A DNA stretch of 55,365 nucleotides, taken from positions 1-55,365 of the forward strand of contig NZ_JBNASF010000009.1 of NCBI RefSeq assembly GCF_049720995.1, given 5' to 3'. Made by a program: the position numbers and the translations under genes. The notes below the pieces were generated by a model. The model was not told the origin of the DNA. It ran no database searches and saw nothing but the letters and a program-made list of their open reading frames with translations. This document shows positions 23,852 to 32,964 of this stretch, piece after piece. Numbering within the stretch: position 1 is the stretch's first letter; the number at the start of each line of letters is the position of its first letter. This DNA comes from Methanothermobacter sp049720995. GTDB lineage: Archaea; Methanobacteriota; Methanobacteria; Methanobacteriales; Methanothermobacteraceae.

Positions 23852-25338
23852 TGGTGATATTTTTGATTAAACTTGTAGTTTTCGATCTCGACAATGTCAT
23901 TATTGATGGGGAAGCCATAGACGAGATAGGGAAAATCGCTGGAGTCCATGAGGAGGTAATGGAGATCACCGAAAAGGCCATGCAGGGCGATATTGATTTC
24001 GAATCCTCCATAAGGGAGAGGGTGAAGCTCCTCAAGGGAACAGCGGTTGAGGATATAAAGGCTGTTGCAGATGAATTGCCCCTCATGGAGGGTGCCGAGG
24101 AGACCATCAGGGCCCTGAAGGAGAAGGGTTACCGTGTTGCGGTTATAAGTGGAAGCTTTGACCTGGTGGCCGAGCCCATCAGAGACAGGCTTGGTATTGA
24201 CTATCTGTTCTGCAACACGCTCCATGAGGAGGACGGTGTGCTGACCGGTGAAGTGAGCGGACCTCTTGTGGAAAACTCAAAGTATGATGTTCTCTGTAAG
24301 ATCCTCGATAGTGAGGGTATAAGTACCCGGGAATGTGTTGCTGTTGGCGATGGTGCCAACGATATATCCATGATACAGGCTGCCAGGTTGGGTATAGCAT
24401 TCAATGCAAAGCCCGCCCTCAGGAAGAAGGCTGACGCCGTGGTTGAGGAAAGGGATCTCAGGAAAATATTGCCAATCATCGAGGAGATGGCTGAGGTGGA
24501 TGATAAGCTGGATAAACTCGGCTACGATGAGGTAATGGACCTTAAAAATGAATACGAGGAGAAACTCTCAGGCGTGGCATCTGAAAGGGATGAACTGAAT
24601 AAAAAGGCCCGTGAAATGAAGGAACTCAGGGATAAACTGAACACTGAACTTCGTGAAACCCTCAACAGGGCTGTGGAACTCAGGGACAGACGTAATGAGA
24701 TAAATGCGAAGGTTGAAGAGAACAAGAAGCTCAGGGATGAGATAAACCAGGAGATAAAGAAGCTTGAGTGGTCCTCAGGTGGGCGTGACAGGATAAAGAT
24801 AGAGAATGAGATCAGGCGTATAGATAAGATCATAGAAACAAGGGTCCTTGACATTAACAAGGAGAATGAGCTGGTAAAAACTGCCAATGAACTACGTAAG
24901 AAGCTCATGAAGATCCAGGAGGATGAGGAGACCAGACAGAAGGCCCTTGAGCTCAGGAAAAAGTCAGAGGAATACCATGAGATGGTGGTCTCACTCTCAG
25001 ATGAGGCCCAGAAGTATCATGAGGAGATGCTTGAGTACTTCAGAAAGACTGATGAGATACGTAAGAAGGCTGATGAAGCCCATGAGAAGTTTCTTGAATT
25101 CCGCAGGATGGCCTCAGAGAAACATGAGGAATTCAAGTCAACTCTTGGCAAAATTAAGAGGATAAACGAACGGATAAACGCCCTCAGATCAGAAAATAGA
25201 AATGTCAGAAGAAGAGCCACCCGTGAAAGGGATCTTGAGGAAAAGGAGAGGGCCCGTGAAATATATGAGAAATTCAAAGAGGGTAAAAAGCTTACAAAGG
25301 ATGAAATCCTTCTTCTTCAGAAGCACAGGATCGTTTAG
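23851..25338 (+). CDS. serB: Phosphoserine-phosphatase-like HAD protein with a long coiled-coil tail
   Basis: This 495-residue protein has a HAD phosphatase domain (residues 1-215) with the nucleophile motif VFDLDN (DxD), VISGSFD as motif II and AVGDGANDISM as motif IV, closely like SerB. Residues 225-495 form a highly charged helix rich in Lys, Glu and Arg that reads as a long coiled coil with a short break near 385. Ordinary SerB is about 210 residues, so the tail more than doubles it. It overlaps the tbp stop by one base. The start could also be TTG 23863. Serine synthesis is the family function; the tail suggests a structural or scaffold role as well. Confidence 0.85.
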   Translation: MVIFLIKLVVFDLDNVIIDGEAIDEIGKIAGVHEEVMEITEKAMQGDIDFESSIRERVKLLKGTAVEDIKAVADELPLMEGAEETIRALKEKGYRVAVISGSFDLVAEPIRDRLGIDYLFCNTLHEEDGVLTGEVSGPLVENSKYDVLCKILDSEGISTRECVAVGDGANDISMIQAARLGIAFNAKPALRKKADAVVEERDLRKILPIIEEMAEVDDKLDKLGYDEVMDLKNEYEEKLSGVASERDELNKKAREMKELRDKLNTELRETLNRAVELRDRRNEINAKVEENKKLRDEINQEIKKLEWSSGGRDRIKIENEIRRIDKIIETRVLDINKENELVKTANELRKKLMKIQEDEETRQKALELRKKSEEYHEMVVSLSDEAQKYHEEMLEYFRKTDEIRKKADEAHEKFLEFRRMASEKHEEFKSTLGKIKRINERINALRSENRNVRRRATRERDLEEKERAREIYEKFKEGKKLTKDEILLLQKHRIV

Positions 25339-25348
25339 GGGATCATAT

Positions 25349-25504
25349 ATGTGTGAAGGGAAGTCCTCGGACGAAGAGAAAATAGAAGTGTGCTTCATAT
25401 GCCATAAGAAGTTCAACATAAACGCCGATGACTCAAGCCATTATCATTACGGTAAGTATCCAATGTGCAGTTACTGCAGTGACTTCTATGGATTCTACAG
25501 GTGA
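25349..25504 (+). CDS. Small zinc-ribbon-like protein
   Basis: This 51-residue protein has two CxxC pairs (VCFICHKK near residue 15 and MCSYCSDFY near 40) with two histidines between them, the layout of a small zinc-binding domain. ATG 25349 follows AGGGGATC by 5 nt and lies 10 bp past serB; the in-frame upstream extension into serB has no site. Its stop overlaps the topA upstream region. It is cotranscribed with tbp, serB and topA. The function is unknown; a nucleic-acid or protein-binding role is a guess from the fold. Confidence 0.8.
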   Translation: MCEGKSSDEEKIEVCFICHKKFNINADDSSHYHYGKYPMCSYCSDFYGFYR

Positions 25505-25521
25505 CGATTCTGAGTGGTAAG

Positions 25522-27657
25522 ATGCACGAAGTTATAATATGTGAGAAGCCCAAGTCCTCAGAGAAGATCGCAGGAGCACTCTTTCCAGATGCAGAGAGAA
25601 AGAAGTACAGGAAGGTTTCCTACTGGGAATACAGGGAAGGCAATAAAAGGGTGACCATTGTATCGGCGGTTGGACACCTCTATTCACTTCGCCCGAGAAA
25701 ACCGGGGGATGAGCACTTTTTTGACCTTGAATGGGCACCCCTTCCTGAGATTGATAAGAAGAAAAACTACGTCAAGGACTACCTCAATGTAATAAAAAAG
25801 TTCGCTGCCGGCGCTGACCGCTACATACATGCATGTGATTACGACATAGAGGGTACACTCATAGGTTTCAACGCCATCAGGTATGGCTGCGGCCGGGATG
25901 CTCTCCAGAAAACCGTCAGGATGAAGTTCTCAACCCTCACAGGGGAGGAGATACGTAGTGCCTATGAGAACCCCATAGAACTTGACTGCGGGCAGGTGGA
26001 CAGTGGCGCTGCAAGGCACATCCTTGACTTCATATTCGGTGTGAACATCTCCAGGTCCCTCATGAAATCCGTGAAGGAAGCAACCAGCCGCTTCATTAAA
26101 TTATCTGCAGGGAGGGTTCAGACACCAACCCTCGCGATACTCGTTGAAAGGGAGAAGGAGATACGGGAATTCGAGCCGGTCCCCTACTGGATAATCCAGG
26201 CAGAACTTGAATCAGGGATCGTGGCAGAGAGCAGGAGGGGTAAGATATTCCAGCGCCCCCTTGTTGATGAGGTCCTTGAGAGGTGTGGTGGCAGCGATGC
26301 CTCGGTCAGGAGCGTGAAGGTAAGGGACACCGTAAGGAAACCTCCTGTGCCCTTTGACCTCGGATCACTCCAGTCAGAGGCATACCGTGTATTTGGATTC
26401 AGCCCCAAGAAGACCCAGACCATCGCACAGAACCTCTACACCGAGGGTTACACCTCCTATCCCCGGACATCATCCCAGAAACTCCCTGAAAGCATAGGTT
26501 ACCGTAAGATACTGGACAGGCTTTCAGAGGACCCCCGGTTCGGTGAGCACATTGAAGGGCTCAGTGAACCCCTCAAACCCCACGAGGGTAAAAAGGTGGA
26601 TGATGCACACCCCGCAATACACCCAACAGGTCTTCTCCCGTCAGATCTTTCCGGCGATGAAAGAAAGATCTATGACCTCATCGTCCATCGTTTCATAAGT
26701 GTATTTGGTGAGGATGCGGTTCTGCAGACAATGAGGGTCGACCTTGAAATAGGAGGAGAGGAGTTCAGTTTCTCAAGAAAGAGGGTGAGCAAGAGGGGAT
26801 GGATGGATAGCTACCCCTACACCCGCATTGAAGATGAGGTTTTCCCTGATATATCCGGGGGCGATGTTATGGGCGTTGTGGAGGTATCCGCCATAGAGAA
26901 GGAGACGAAGCCCCCGGCCAGGTACAATGAGGCTTCACTCATAAGGGAACTGGAGAAGAGGGGTCTTGGAACCAAGTCAACCCGTGCCGATATAATAGCC
27001 AAACTTTATGACAGGAAGTACATTGAGGGTAAGAAGATACGTGTGAGCCCCCTGGGTGAGAACATAATTGACACCCTCACAAAATACTGTGAGAAGATAA
27101 CCAGTGAGGAGCTCACAAGACAGTTTGAGAGGGAACTCGAGGAGATCATGGAAGGGAAGATAAGCCGGGATAGGGTGGTTGATGAGGCCATAGAGGAGGT
27201 TAAATCCATCCTCAGTGATATTGAGAGGAACATGAAGGACATAGGCAGGGACCTCTACAGGGCCTATCAGGACAGCAGGGTTGTGGGTGAATGCCCCGAA
27301 TGTGGCAGGAACCTTGTCATAAAATATTCCTCCAGAAATAAAAGCACCTTTGTGGGGTGTTCAGGCTACCCTGATTGTAGAACAGTGTATTCGCTCCCCA
27401 GGGGGGCAAGTGTACTTAAAAGTCGCTGCGAACGATGCGGCCTTCCCATGATATCATATGGCAGACCACGTCAGAGGGCCTGCCTCGACCCTGCATGTGG
27501 AAAGAAAAAGTCTGAAGGTGAAGAAATCGTTGGTAAGTGTCCTGAGTGTGGATCTGATCTTATAAAACGTTCAGGGCGTTATGGTGAGTTCGTGGGCTGC
27601 AAGGGATTCCCCAGGTGTCGATTCACCTGCTCGGTTGACGATGTTCCAGGTGCGTAG
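25522..27657 (+). CDS. topA: DNA topoisomerase I (type IA)
   Basis: This 711-residue enzyme relaxes negative supercoils. It has the Toprim domain (HEVIICEKPKSSEKIA; the acidic triad in HACDYDIEGTLIG), the catalytic tyrosine in TEGYTSYPRTSS near residue 318, and three C-terminal four-cysteine zinc ribbons (about 592-625, 633-655 and 670-705). ATG 25522 is chosen because homology begins at MHEVIICEK; GTG 25501 overlaps the preceding gene. The stop codon coincides with the start of the 29-bp repeat at 27657. Confidence 0.96.
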   Translation: MHEVIICEKPKSSEKIAGALFPDAERKKYRKVSYWEYREGNKRVTIVSAVGHLYSLRPRKPGDEHFFDLEWAPLPEIDKKKNYVKDYLNVIKKFAAGADRYIHACDYDIEGTLIGFNAIRYGCGRDALQKTVRMKFSTLTGEEIRSAYENPIELDCGQVDSGAARHILDFIFGVNISRSLMKSVKEATSRFIKLSAGRVQTPTLAILVEREKEIREFEPVPYWIIQAELESGIVAESRRGKIFQRPLVDEVLERCGGSDASVRSVKVRDTVRKPPVPFDLGSLQSEAYRVFGFSPKKTQTIAQNLYTEGYTSYPRTSSQKLPESIGYRKILDRLSEDPRFGEHIEGLSEPLKPHEGKKVDDAHPAIHPTGLLPSDLSGDERKIYDLIVHRFISVFGEDAVLQTMRVDLEIGGEEFSFSRKRVSKRGWMDSYPYTRIEDEVFPDISGGDVMGVVEVSAIEKETKPPARYNEASLIRELEKRGLGTKSTRADIIAKLYDRKYIEGKKIRVSPLGENIIDTLTKYCEKITSEELTRQFERELEEIMEGKISRDRVVDEAIEEVKSILSDIERNMKDIGRDLYRAYQDSRVVGECPECGRNLVIKYSSRNKSTFVGCSGYPDCRTVYSLPRGASVLKSRCERCGLPMISYGRPRQRACLDPACGKKKSEGEEIVGKCPECGSDLIKRSGRYGEFVGCKGFPRCRFTCSVDDVPGA

Positions 27658-27812
27658 TACATTTTCACCGGAATACTGCCTCAACTGGGCATGAGGGGAT
27701 AAGAACCTGGATATTGCGGTACATTTTCACCGGAATACTGCCTCAACAGGATAAGGGAGGGGTTCAGGGCGGATCCCGCCACGGTACATTTTCACCGGAA
27801 TACTGCCTCAAC
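27657..27812 (+). repeat. CRISPR-like trio of 29-bp repeats with two different spacers
   Basis: Identical 29-bp copies (beginning GTACATTTTCACCGG) lie at 27657-27685, 27719-27747 and 27784-27812, separated by unrelated inserts of 33 and 36 bp. Copies 2 and 3 extend to 31 bp. On the minus strand the repeat begins GTTGAGGCAG, and GTT is a common first triplet of CRISPR repeats. It is not the genus CRISPR repeat and no leader or cas gene is near. The first copy starts on the last base of the topA stop codon. Confidence 0.95.
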
Positions 27813-27823
27813 CTGGAGACGGA

Positions 27824-27864
27824 TCAAAGTTTATAAGTTAACTGAACTAAATGGTATATATCAT
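27824..27864 (+). promoter_or_regulatory. Promoter region of aglB
   Basis: Two TATA candidates, CAAAGTTTATAAG at 27825-27837 and GGTATATATCAT at 27853-27864, precede the start at 27913. Either gives a leader of 25-60 nt with the AGAGGCGGT ribosome site. Confidence 0.5.
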
Positions 27865-27912
27865 CCATAAGTTCCTGAATTTATTACCAAGTTAAGGTAA
27901 AGAGGCGGTTAA

Positions 27913-30453
27913 ATGGATATCAGAAATTTGATTGAGAAATTGAAGCCCTTAATAATAATTATACTGCTGTTCTCAGCGGTATTCTATATAAGGGCCGAGG
28001 CCAGTAAAATCGGAGGCGTCCCTGCTGATGCAAAGGACTTCTATAAGGACTCTGATGGACTGCCATACTTCAGTGAGATGGACTCATACTATAACTACAG
28101 GCTCACAATGGATTACCTCACCAGGGGCATAATGGGGGATACCCTTGTCCATGGCAAACCCTACGACCTGCACTCCTACTATCCCCCTGGAAGACCCGTT
28201 GATTACCCTCCCCTCATAGTTTACGTAACATCCGCTGCCTACAGGGTGACCAACGTCTTTGGTGACTTCAGCCTCAAGGAGGTGGCTTTCTGGATGGGGG
28301 CCCTAATAGGTTCCCTCTGCGTAATCCCGGCCTACCTCTTTGTCAGGAGAATCACCAACGACTATGGAGGCATAGCAGCGGCCCTGGTGGTTGGGCTGGT
28401 CCCCACCTACGTTGCCCACACCTACGCAGGTTTCTTTGACACTGACATGTTCAACTTCGTGCTCCCACTGCTGGTGTTCTGGTTCTTCACAGAGAGCATG
28501 CTTGCAGTGGATCTGAAAAGGAAAACAGCCTATGCGCTTGCAGCTGCAGTTTCAATACTTGTATTCTCGGCTGCATGGGTTGGTTACATATTCTATCTGG
28601 CCGTTCTGGTAGCCTTCATCATAGTTTACTCCCTGATCTCAAGGTACGTTCTTGGTGAGAAACCCAAGAGGGAGTTCGAAGGTAAGGTTGACTGGCTGCT
28701 GCATCAGCGCGAGGTATTCCCCCTCCTGATTCTCCTCCTGGGTGGCGGGATTCTCATAGGCATATTCGGAGGATTTTCCAGCCTGGCTGGTGCTGTGACG
28801 GGTCTTGTGAGCACCACCCAGATACAGGCAACGGCCCAGACAACAGCCTACCCCAACGTGTATGTTTCAGTTTCAGAGCTCCAGGTGCCTGAATTCATAA
28901 CCACAGGTGCCGGGGCAAAGAACCTCTTCATGCCGGGGCAGGGATCAGTTGTTGGTGGTGTTGGTGGCCTTCTGGTATTCATTCTGGGCATACTAGGTGT
29001 CGCTGCCCTCCTGTGGAAGTACCGGGAGCCTGAGGTCAGGGTTAAGGAAACTGACAGAAAACTCAAGGCCGGCAAGAAGAGCAAATTCATTAAAAGGCAG
29101 AAGACCAGGCCCTCCGACAGTGAAATGAGGCACCGGTATATCCTATACGCTGTCCTCATGGCCGTGTGGCTGGTGATGAGTGGATACGCTGTCACAAAGG
29201 GTTCAAGGTTCATACCAACCTTTGCAATACCCCTGGGACTTTCTGCAGGGATATTCACAGGATTCCTGGTTGAATACCTCAGGGAAAACATAAAGACAAC
29301 CTCATCCATTGCACTGGTTGCCTTTGTGGCTGCTATTGCCATTACAATGCCCTTTGGTGTCTCGGTTGCCGTTAAACTCCTTGCAGGGGTGATTGCAGCC
29401 GGATTCATATACGTGGTCAGGAAGCCAGAGGTGAGGGCACCCTTCATGATGGCCCTTGTTGTCCTGGCAGTGGTGGCCCCATCTGTGAGCGGAGCACATT
29501 CACTGACATCAAGCGTTGTCCCTGGCACAGATGACGGGATGTGGAAGTCAATGGAGTGGATCAAGAAGAACACCAGCAAGGACACCGTGGTCATGTCCTG
29601 GTGGGACTTCGGTCACCTCTTTGCTGTTGCAGCCGACAGGCCAGTTACATTCGATGGTGGTTCACAGAACACCCCAAGGGCTTACTGGATCGGTAAGGCG
29701 CTTACAACCAGTAACGATACACTCTCAAGGGGTATACTCACAATGCTATCATCCAGCGGGGACCTTGCCTACGAAACCCTCGACAACTATACACATGACA
29801 GTGGTAAAACCGCCGAGATACTGACATCAACCCTGGGACTTTCAAGGGATGATGCCAGGGCAGTTATGACGGGACGCTACGGCCTCACAGAGAAGGAGGC
29901 TGACAGTGTGCTCAGATACTCACATCCATCAAAACCAAAACCCTTCGTGCTTGTACTCAGCTCTGACATGCTCGGGAAGGCCCCATGGTGGACATACTTC
30001 GGTACCTGGGACTTCAAGAAGAAAACAGGGTCAAGGTACGGCTACTATCCATCGATGGGAAGTTCAAAACCCCAGGTCGTGAACAACACAACAGTGATCC
30101 AGACCGTCAACACCATGGTGGAGGACAACCTGGTTGGAACAATCATAGAGAAGAGGGACAATACAACAAATGCAACGATAGCCATCGGCAACAGCAAGGC
30201 CGTTCAGAGGATTAACCCCCACAAACTCATAATAATCGAGGGTAATCTCCTTGTCAGGAATGAGATTGTGGACAGCAATGCCCATCTCAGCCTCATTGTA
30301 ATTGGAAGCGGAAATCAGTACACGACGGTGATAATGAACAGGGAGCTGGAAGACGCGGTATTCACGAAACTGTTCCTCCTGGGCGGATTCAACCAGACAT
30401 CCTTTAAGTTCCTCCATCAGGAACCAGGTGTGCTGCTGTGGACAGCAGCATAA
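27913..30453 (+). CDS. aglB: Oligosaccharyltransferase AglB (Stt3)
   Basis: This 846-residue membrane enzyme transfers a lipid-linked glycan to asparagine in N-x-S/T sites outside the cell. About 12-13 membrane helices fill residues 10-535. External-loop acidic motifs (SEMDSYYN near 57 and FFDTDMFN near 175) bind the metal and acceptor. The soluble domain begins with the signature SWWDFGHLF near residue 560. The C-terminal region (about 700-846) is a compact beta domain. It is followed by a T-rich terminator and is convergent with the CBS gene. Confidence 0.96.
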   Translation: MDIRNLIEKLKPLIIIILLFSAVFYIRAEASKIGGVPADAKDFYKDSDGLPYFSEMDSYYNYRLTMDYLTRGIMGDTLVHGKPYDLHSYYPPGRPVDYPPLIVYVTSAAYRVTNVFGDFSLKEVAFWMGALIGSLCVIPAYLFVRRITNDYGGIAAALVVGLVPTYVAHTYAGFFDTDMFNFVLPLLVFWFFTESMLAVDLKRKTAYALAAAVSILVFSAAWVGYIFYLAVLVAFIIVYSLISRYVLGEKPKREFEGKVDWLLHQREVFPLLILLLGGGILIGIFGGFSSLAGAVTGLVSTTQIQATAQTTAYPNVYVSVSELQVPEFITTGAGAKNLFMPGQGSVVGGVGGLLVFILGILGVAALLWKYREPEVRVKETDRKLKAGKKSKFIKRQKTRPSDSEMRHRYILYAVLMAVWLVMSGYAVTKGSRFIPTFAIPLGLSAGIFTGFLVEYLRENIKTTSSIALVAFVAAIAITMPFGVSVAVKLLAGVIAAGFIYVVRKPEVRAPFMMALVVLAVVAPSVSGAHSLTSSVVPGTDDGMWKSMEWIKKNTSKDTVVMSWWDFGHLFAVAADRPVTFDGGSQNTPRAYWIGKALTTSNDTLSRGILTMLSSSGDLAYETLDNYTHDSGKTAEILTSTLGLSRDDARAVMTGRYGLTEKEADSVLRYSHPSKPKPFVLVLSSDMLGKAPWWTYFGTWDFKKKTGSRYGYYPSMGSSKPQVVNNTTVIQTVNTMVEDNLVGTIIEKRDNTTNATIAIGNSKAVQRINPHKLIIIEGNLLVRNEIVDSNAHLSLIVIGSGNQYTTVIMNRELEDAVFTKLFLLGGFNQTSFKFLHQEPGVLLWTAA

Positions 30454-30458
30454 CCCTA

Positions 30459-30470
30459 TTTTTTATTTTA
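30459..30470 (+). terminator. U-run terminator after aglB
   Basis: TTTTTTATTTTA begins 6 bp past the aglB stop and fits an archaeal poly-U terminator. Confidence 0.5.
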
Positions 30471-30519
30471 TAAAATCGAGAAAAATTCAGTCAGTAGATT
30501 GAAGAGAAACATCAATTTT

Positions 30520-30897
30520 TCAGTAGCGTTTGGCCATCTTGGCCCTGAGTATGTCTGTTGCACTGACCACGCCGATTATCTCGTCATCATCCTCAACCAG
30601 GAGGCGCCAGACAACGTTCTTGACCATCCTCTCAGCAGCCTCCTTCAGGGTTGCCCTGGATGGGACTGTGACAAGGTCCCTCTCCATGACCTCCCATACC
30701 TTGACCTCTCCAAGATCATCCCCCTCGGCAATTGCCTCAAGCACGTCCCATGTGGTTACAATTCCCACCTTGACACCATCCTTGACAACAACCGAGCTCC
30801 CCTTACCTTTCTCAACATAGTTTCTGAGAACATCCTCAAGACTGGCCGATATGTCAATGGTGTCAACATCTGCAACCATAACGTCCTCAACCCTCAT
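30520..30897 (-). CDS. Two-CBS-domain protein
   Basis: This 125-residue protein consists of two CBS motifs (about residues 5-60 and 68-122), each with the typical TIDISASLEDVLRNYVEKGK / LVTVPSRATLKEAAERMVKN helix and the I-G-I/V-V-T/S-x-x-D-I/V-L ending. Such stand-alone pairs bind adenosine nucleotides and act as energy sensors. No partner enzyme is fused. It shares a divergent promoter region with the DRG GTPase gene. Confidence 0.9.
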   Translation of the reverse strand: MRVEDVMVADVDTIDISASLEDVLRNYVEKGKGSSVVVKDGVKVGIVTTWDVLEAIAEGDDLGEVKVWEVMERDLVTVPSRATLKEAAERMVKNVVWRLLVEDDDEIIGVVSATDILRAKMAKRY

Positions 30898-30927
30898 AAA
30901 ATCACCGTGGTATATTATGAATCTTAT

Positions 30928-30959
30928 GATATAAAATTATAAGGGAAAATATTTAATAA
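30928..30959. promoter_or_regulatory. Divergent promoters for the CBS and DRG genes
   Basis: The minus strand reads CTTATAATTTTATATC (30928-30943) and the plus strand AAAATATTTAATAA (30947-30959): two back-to-back TATA elements 30-70 bp from their genes. Confidence 0.5.
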
Positions 30960-31027
30960 TGTGGATTAGAGAACATTGAATGATTACACTGATTCTGCCC
31001 AGCTTCAACAATGTTCATGTGAGTATT

Positions 31028-32122
31028 ATGGATATCGAGGAGAAGATCAAAAAGATAGAAGAGGAGATACAGAGGACCCCCTACAACAAGGCCACAGCAC
31101 ACCATATAGGGAAACTGAAGGCAAAGATCTCCCGCCTGAAGGAGGAGGCACTCCAGAGAAGGTCATCCTCCGGGAAGGGAAGGGGCTTCCATATAAAAAA
31201 GTCAGGAGACTCAACCGTTGTGCTCATCGGTTTTCCCTCCGTCGGTAAATCCACCCTCCTCAACGAACTCACCAATGCAGAGTCAAAGGTGGGAGAGTAC
31301 CAGTTCACAACCCTTGAGATAGTGCCTGGTGTGATGGAGTACCGGGGAGCCCAGATACAGATCTTTGACATACCCGGGATAATCACCGGTGCCTCCCGCG
31401 GTAAGGGCCGTGGAAGGGAGATACTCTCTGTTGCAAGGAGCGCTGACCTCATAGTCATAGTCCTGGATGTCTTCAACACGGACCACATGGACGTGATCCT
31501 CCGCGAACTCCGGGATGTTGGAATAAGACCCAACGAGACGCCCCCTGACGTGACCGTGAAGAGGAAAAAACTTGGTGGTGTGAATCTTTCATCAACAGTT
31601 GACCTGACCCACCTGGATGAGAGGATCATACGCTCTGTCCTCAATGAGTACGGCATCCACAATGCCGATGTACTCATAAGGGAGGATATAACCGTTGACC
31701 AGTTCATAGATGTTATGGAGGCAAACCGCGCCTACATACCGGCCATCACCGTTATAAACAAGATAGACCTTGTGGATGAATCCTATCTAAACCATTTAAA
31801 GCATGAATTTCCAGATGCAATACTGATATCTGCAGACAGGAACCTGAACATCCATGAGCTCAGGGAGGAAATATTCAACCGCCTTGGCCTCATAAGGATA
31901 TACATGAAGCCACAGGGACAGAAGGCAGACTACAGTGAGCCCTTAATAATTAAAGAGGGTTCAACCGTTGGTGATGTGTGCCGGAAACTCCACAGAGACT
32001 TTGTCCGTAAATTCAGGCACGCCAGGGTCTGGGGTAGCTCGGTTAAATTTGACGGTCAGAAGGTGGGTATCGACCATGTCCTCAACGATGAGGATGTGCT
32101 GAGGATCATCATAAAGAAGTGA
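31028..32122 (+). CDS. DRG-family GTPase (OBG superfamily) with TGS domain
   Basis: This 364-residue protein has an N-terminal coiled coil (MDIEEKIKKIEEEIQ, then a NKATAHHIGKLKAKI stretch typical of DRG), the G1 loop GFPSVGKSTLL near residue 74, switch DIPGIITGASRGKGRG, NKID (G4) and a C-terminal TGS domain (about 290-364). Eukaryotic DRG1/2 bind ribosomes, and archaeal forms probably do too. The start is uncertain: ATG 31028 gives the conserved N-terminus, GTG 31019 is close, and ATG 30980 would suit a leaderless message. Confidence 0.92.
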   Translation: MDIEEKIKKIEEEIQRTPYNKATAHHIGKLKAKISRLKEEALQRRSSSGKGRGFHIKKSGDSTVVLIGFPSVGKSTLLNELTNAESKVGEYQFTTLEIVPGVMEYRGAQIQIFDIPGIITGASRGKGRGREILSVARSADLIVIVLDVFNTDHMDVILRELRDVGIRPNETPPDVTVKRKKLGGVNLSSTVDLTHLDERIIRSVLNEYGIHNADVLIREDITVDQFIDVMEANRAYIPAITVINKIDLVDESYLNHLKHEFPDAILISADRNLNIHELREEIFNRLGLIRIYMKPQGQKADYSEPLIIKEGSTVGDVCRKLHRDFVRKFRHARVWGSSVKFDGQKVGIDHVLNDEDVLRIIIKK

Positions 32123-32187
32123 ACGCCCACCGGAGAATTAAATAGAAATAGTGTATCATGAACACATATTATTCTGAAGGTGTGAAG

Positions 32188-32964
32188 ATGAAACTTGATG
32201 ATATAAAAATTTCAAGAGCCATTGTTGAAGGATACATGGAGGAACTCCTGGACTACATGGAGATGGACGTTGCGATTGGTGGAGGGGGACCCTCCGGACT
32301 GACAGCAGGTTACTACCTTGCAAGGGCTGGTCTGAAGGTTGCCCTGTTTGAGAGAAAGCTCTCCATAGGTGGGGGTATGTGGGGCGGCGGTATGATGTTC
32401 AACAAGATCGTTGTCCAGGATGAGGGTAAGGAGATCCTGGATGAGTTCGGTGTAAGGTCAAGACCCTATGATGAAGGATACCATGTTGCAGACTCCGTTG
32501 AGGCAACATCAACCCTCTGCTCAAGGGCCTGTCAGGCAGGACTCAAGATCTTCAACCTTATGAGCATAGAGGATGTTATGATACGTGATGAGGGCATAAC
32601 AGGCCTTGTTCTTAACTGGAGCTCGGTTGAGATGGCCGGACTCCACGTTGATCCCCTCACTGTGAGGGCAGGGGCGGTTATAGATGCAACTGGCCATGAC
32701 TGTGAGATAGTGAAGGTTGTTGAGCGGAAGATAGGCCCGGAACTCAACACCCCTGATGGGAGGATACAGGGTGAGAGGTCAATGTGGGCCGATGTGGGTG
32801 AGGCCGCCCTCATAGAGAACACCCGTGAGGTCTACCCCAACCTCTATGTGGCCGGTATGGCCAGCAATGCGGTCTACGGCGCCCCCCGTATGGGGCCCAT
32901 ATTCGGGGGTATGCTGGTCTCGGGTCGAAGGGTTGCAGAGATGATAATTGAAAAGCTGAGATAA
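32188..32964 (+). CDS. thi4: Thi4-type thiazole synthase (sulfide-using form)
   Basis: This 258-residue flavoprotein-like enzyme has the dinucleotide site VAIGGGGPSGLTAGYYLA near residue 30 and the GGGMWGGGMMF loop. Yeast Thi4 gives up the sulfur of an active-site cysteine; here the matching place in MAGLHVDPL is histidine, as in the methanogen enzyme shown to take sulfide from solution and act catalytically with iron. The product is the thiazole half of thiamine. ATG 32188 follows AAGGTG by 5 nt; ATG 32158 is less likely. It overlaps AK6 by one base. Confidence 0.93.
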   Translation: MKLDDIKISRAIVEGYMEELLDYMEMDVAIGGGGPSGLTAGYYLARAGLKVALFERKLSIGGGMWGGGMMFNKIVVQDEGKEILDEFGVRSRPYDEGYHVADSVEATSTLCSRACQAGLKIFNLMSIEDVMIRDEGITGLVLNWSSVEMAGLHVDPLTVRAGAVIDATGHDCEIVKVVERKIGPELNTPDGRIQGERSMWADVGEAALIENTREVYPNLYVAGMASNAVYGAPRMGPIFGGMLVSGRRVAEMIIEKLR

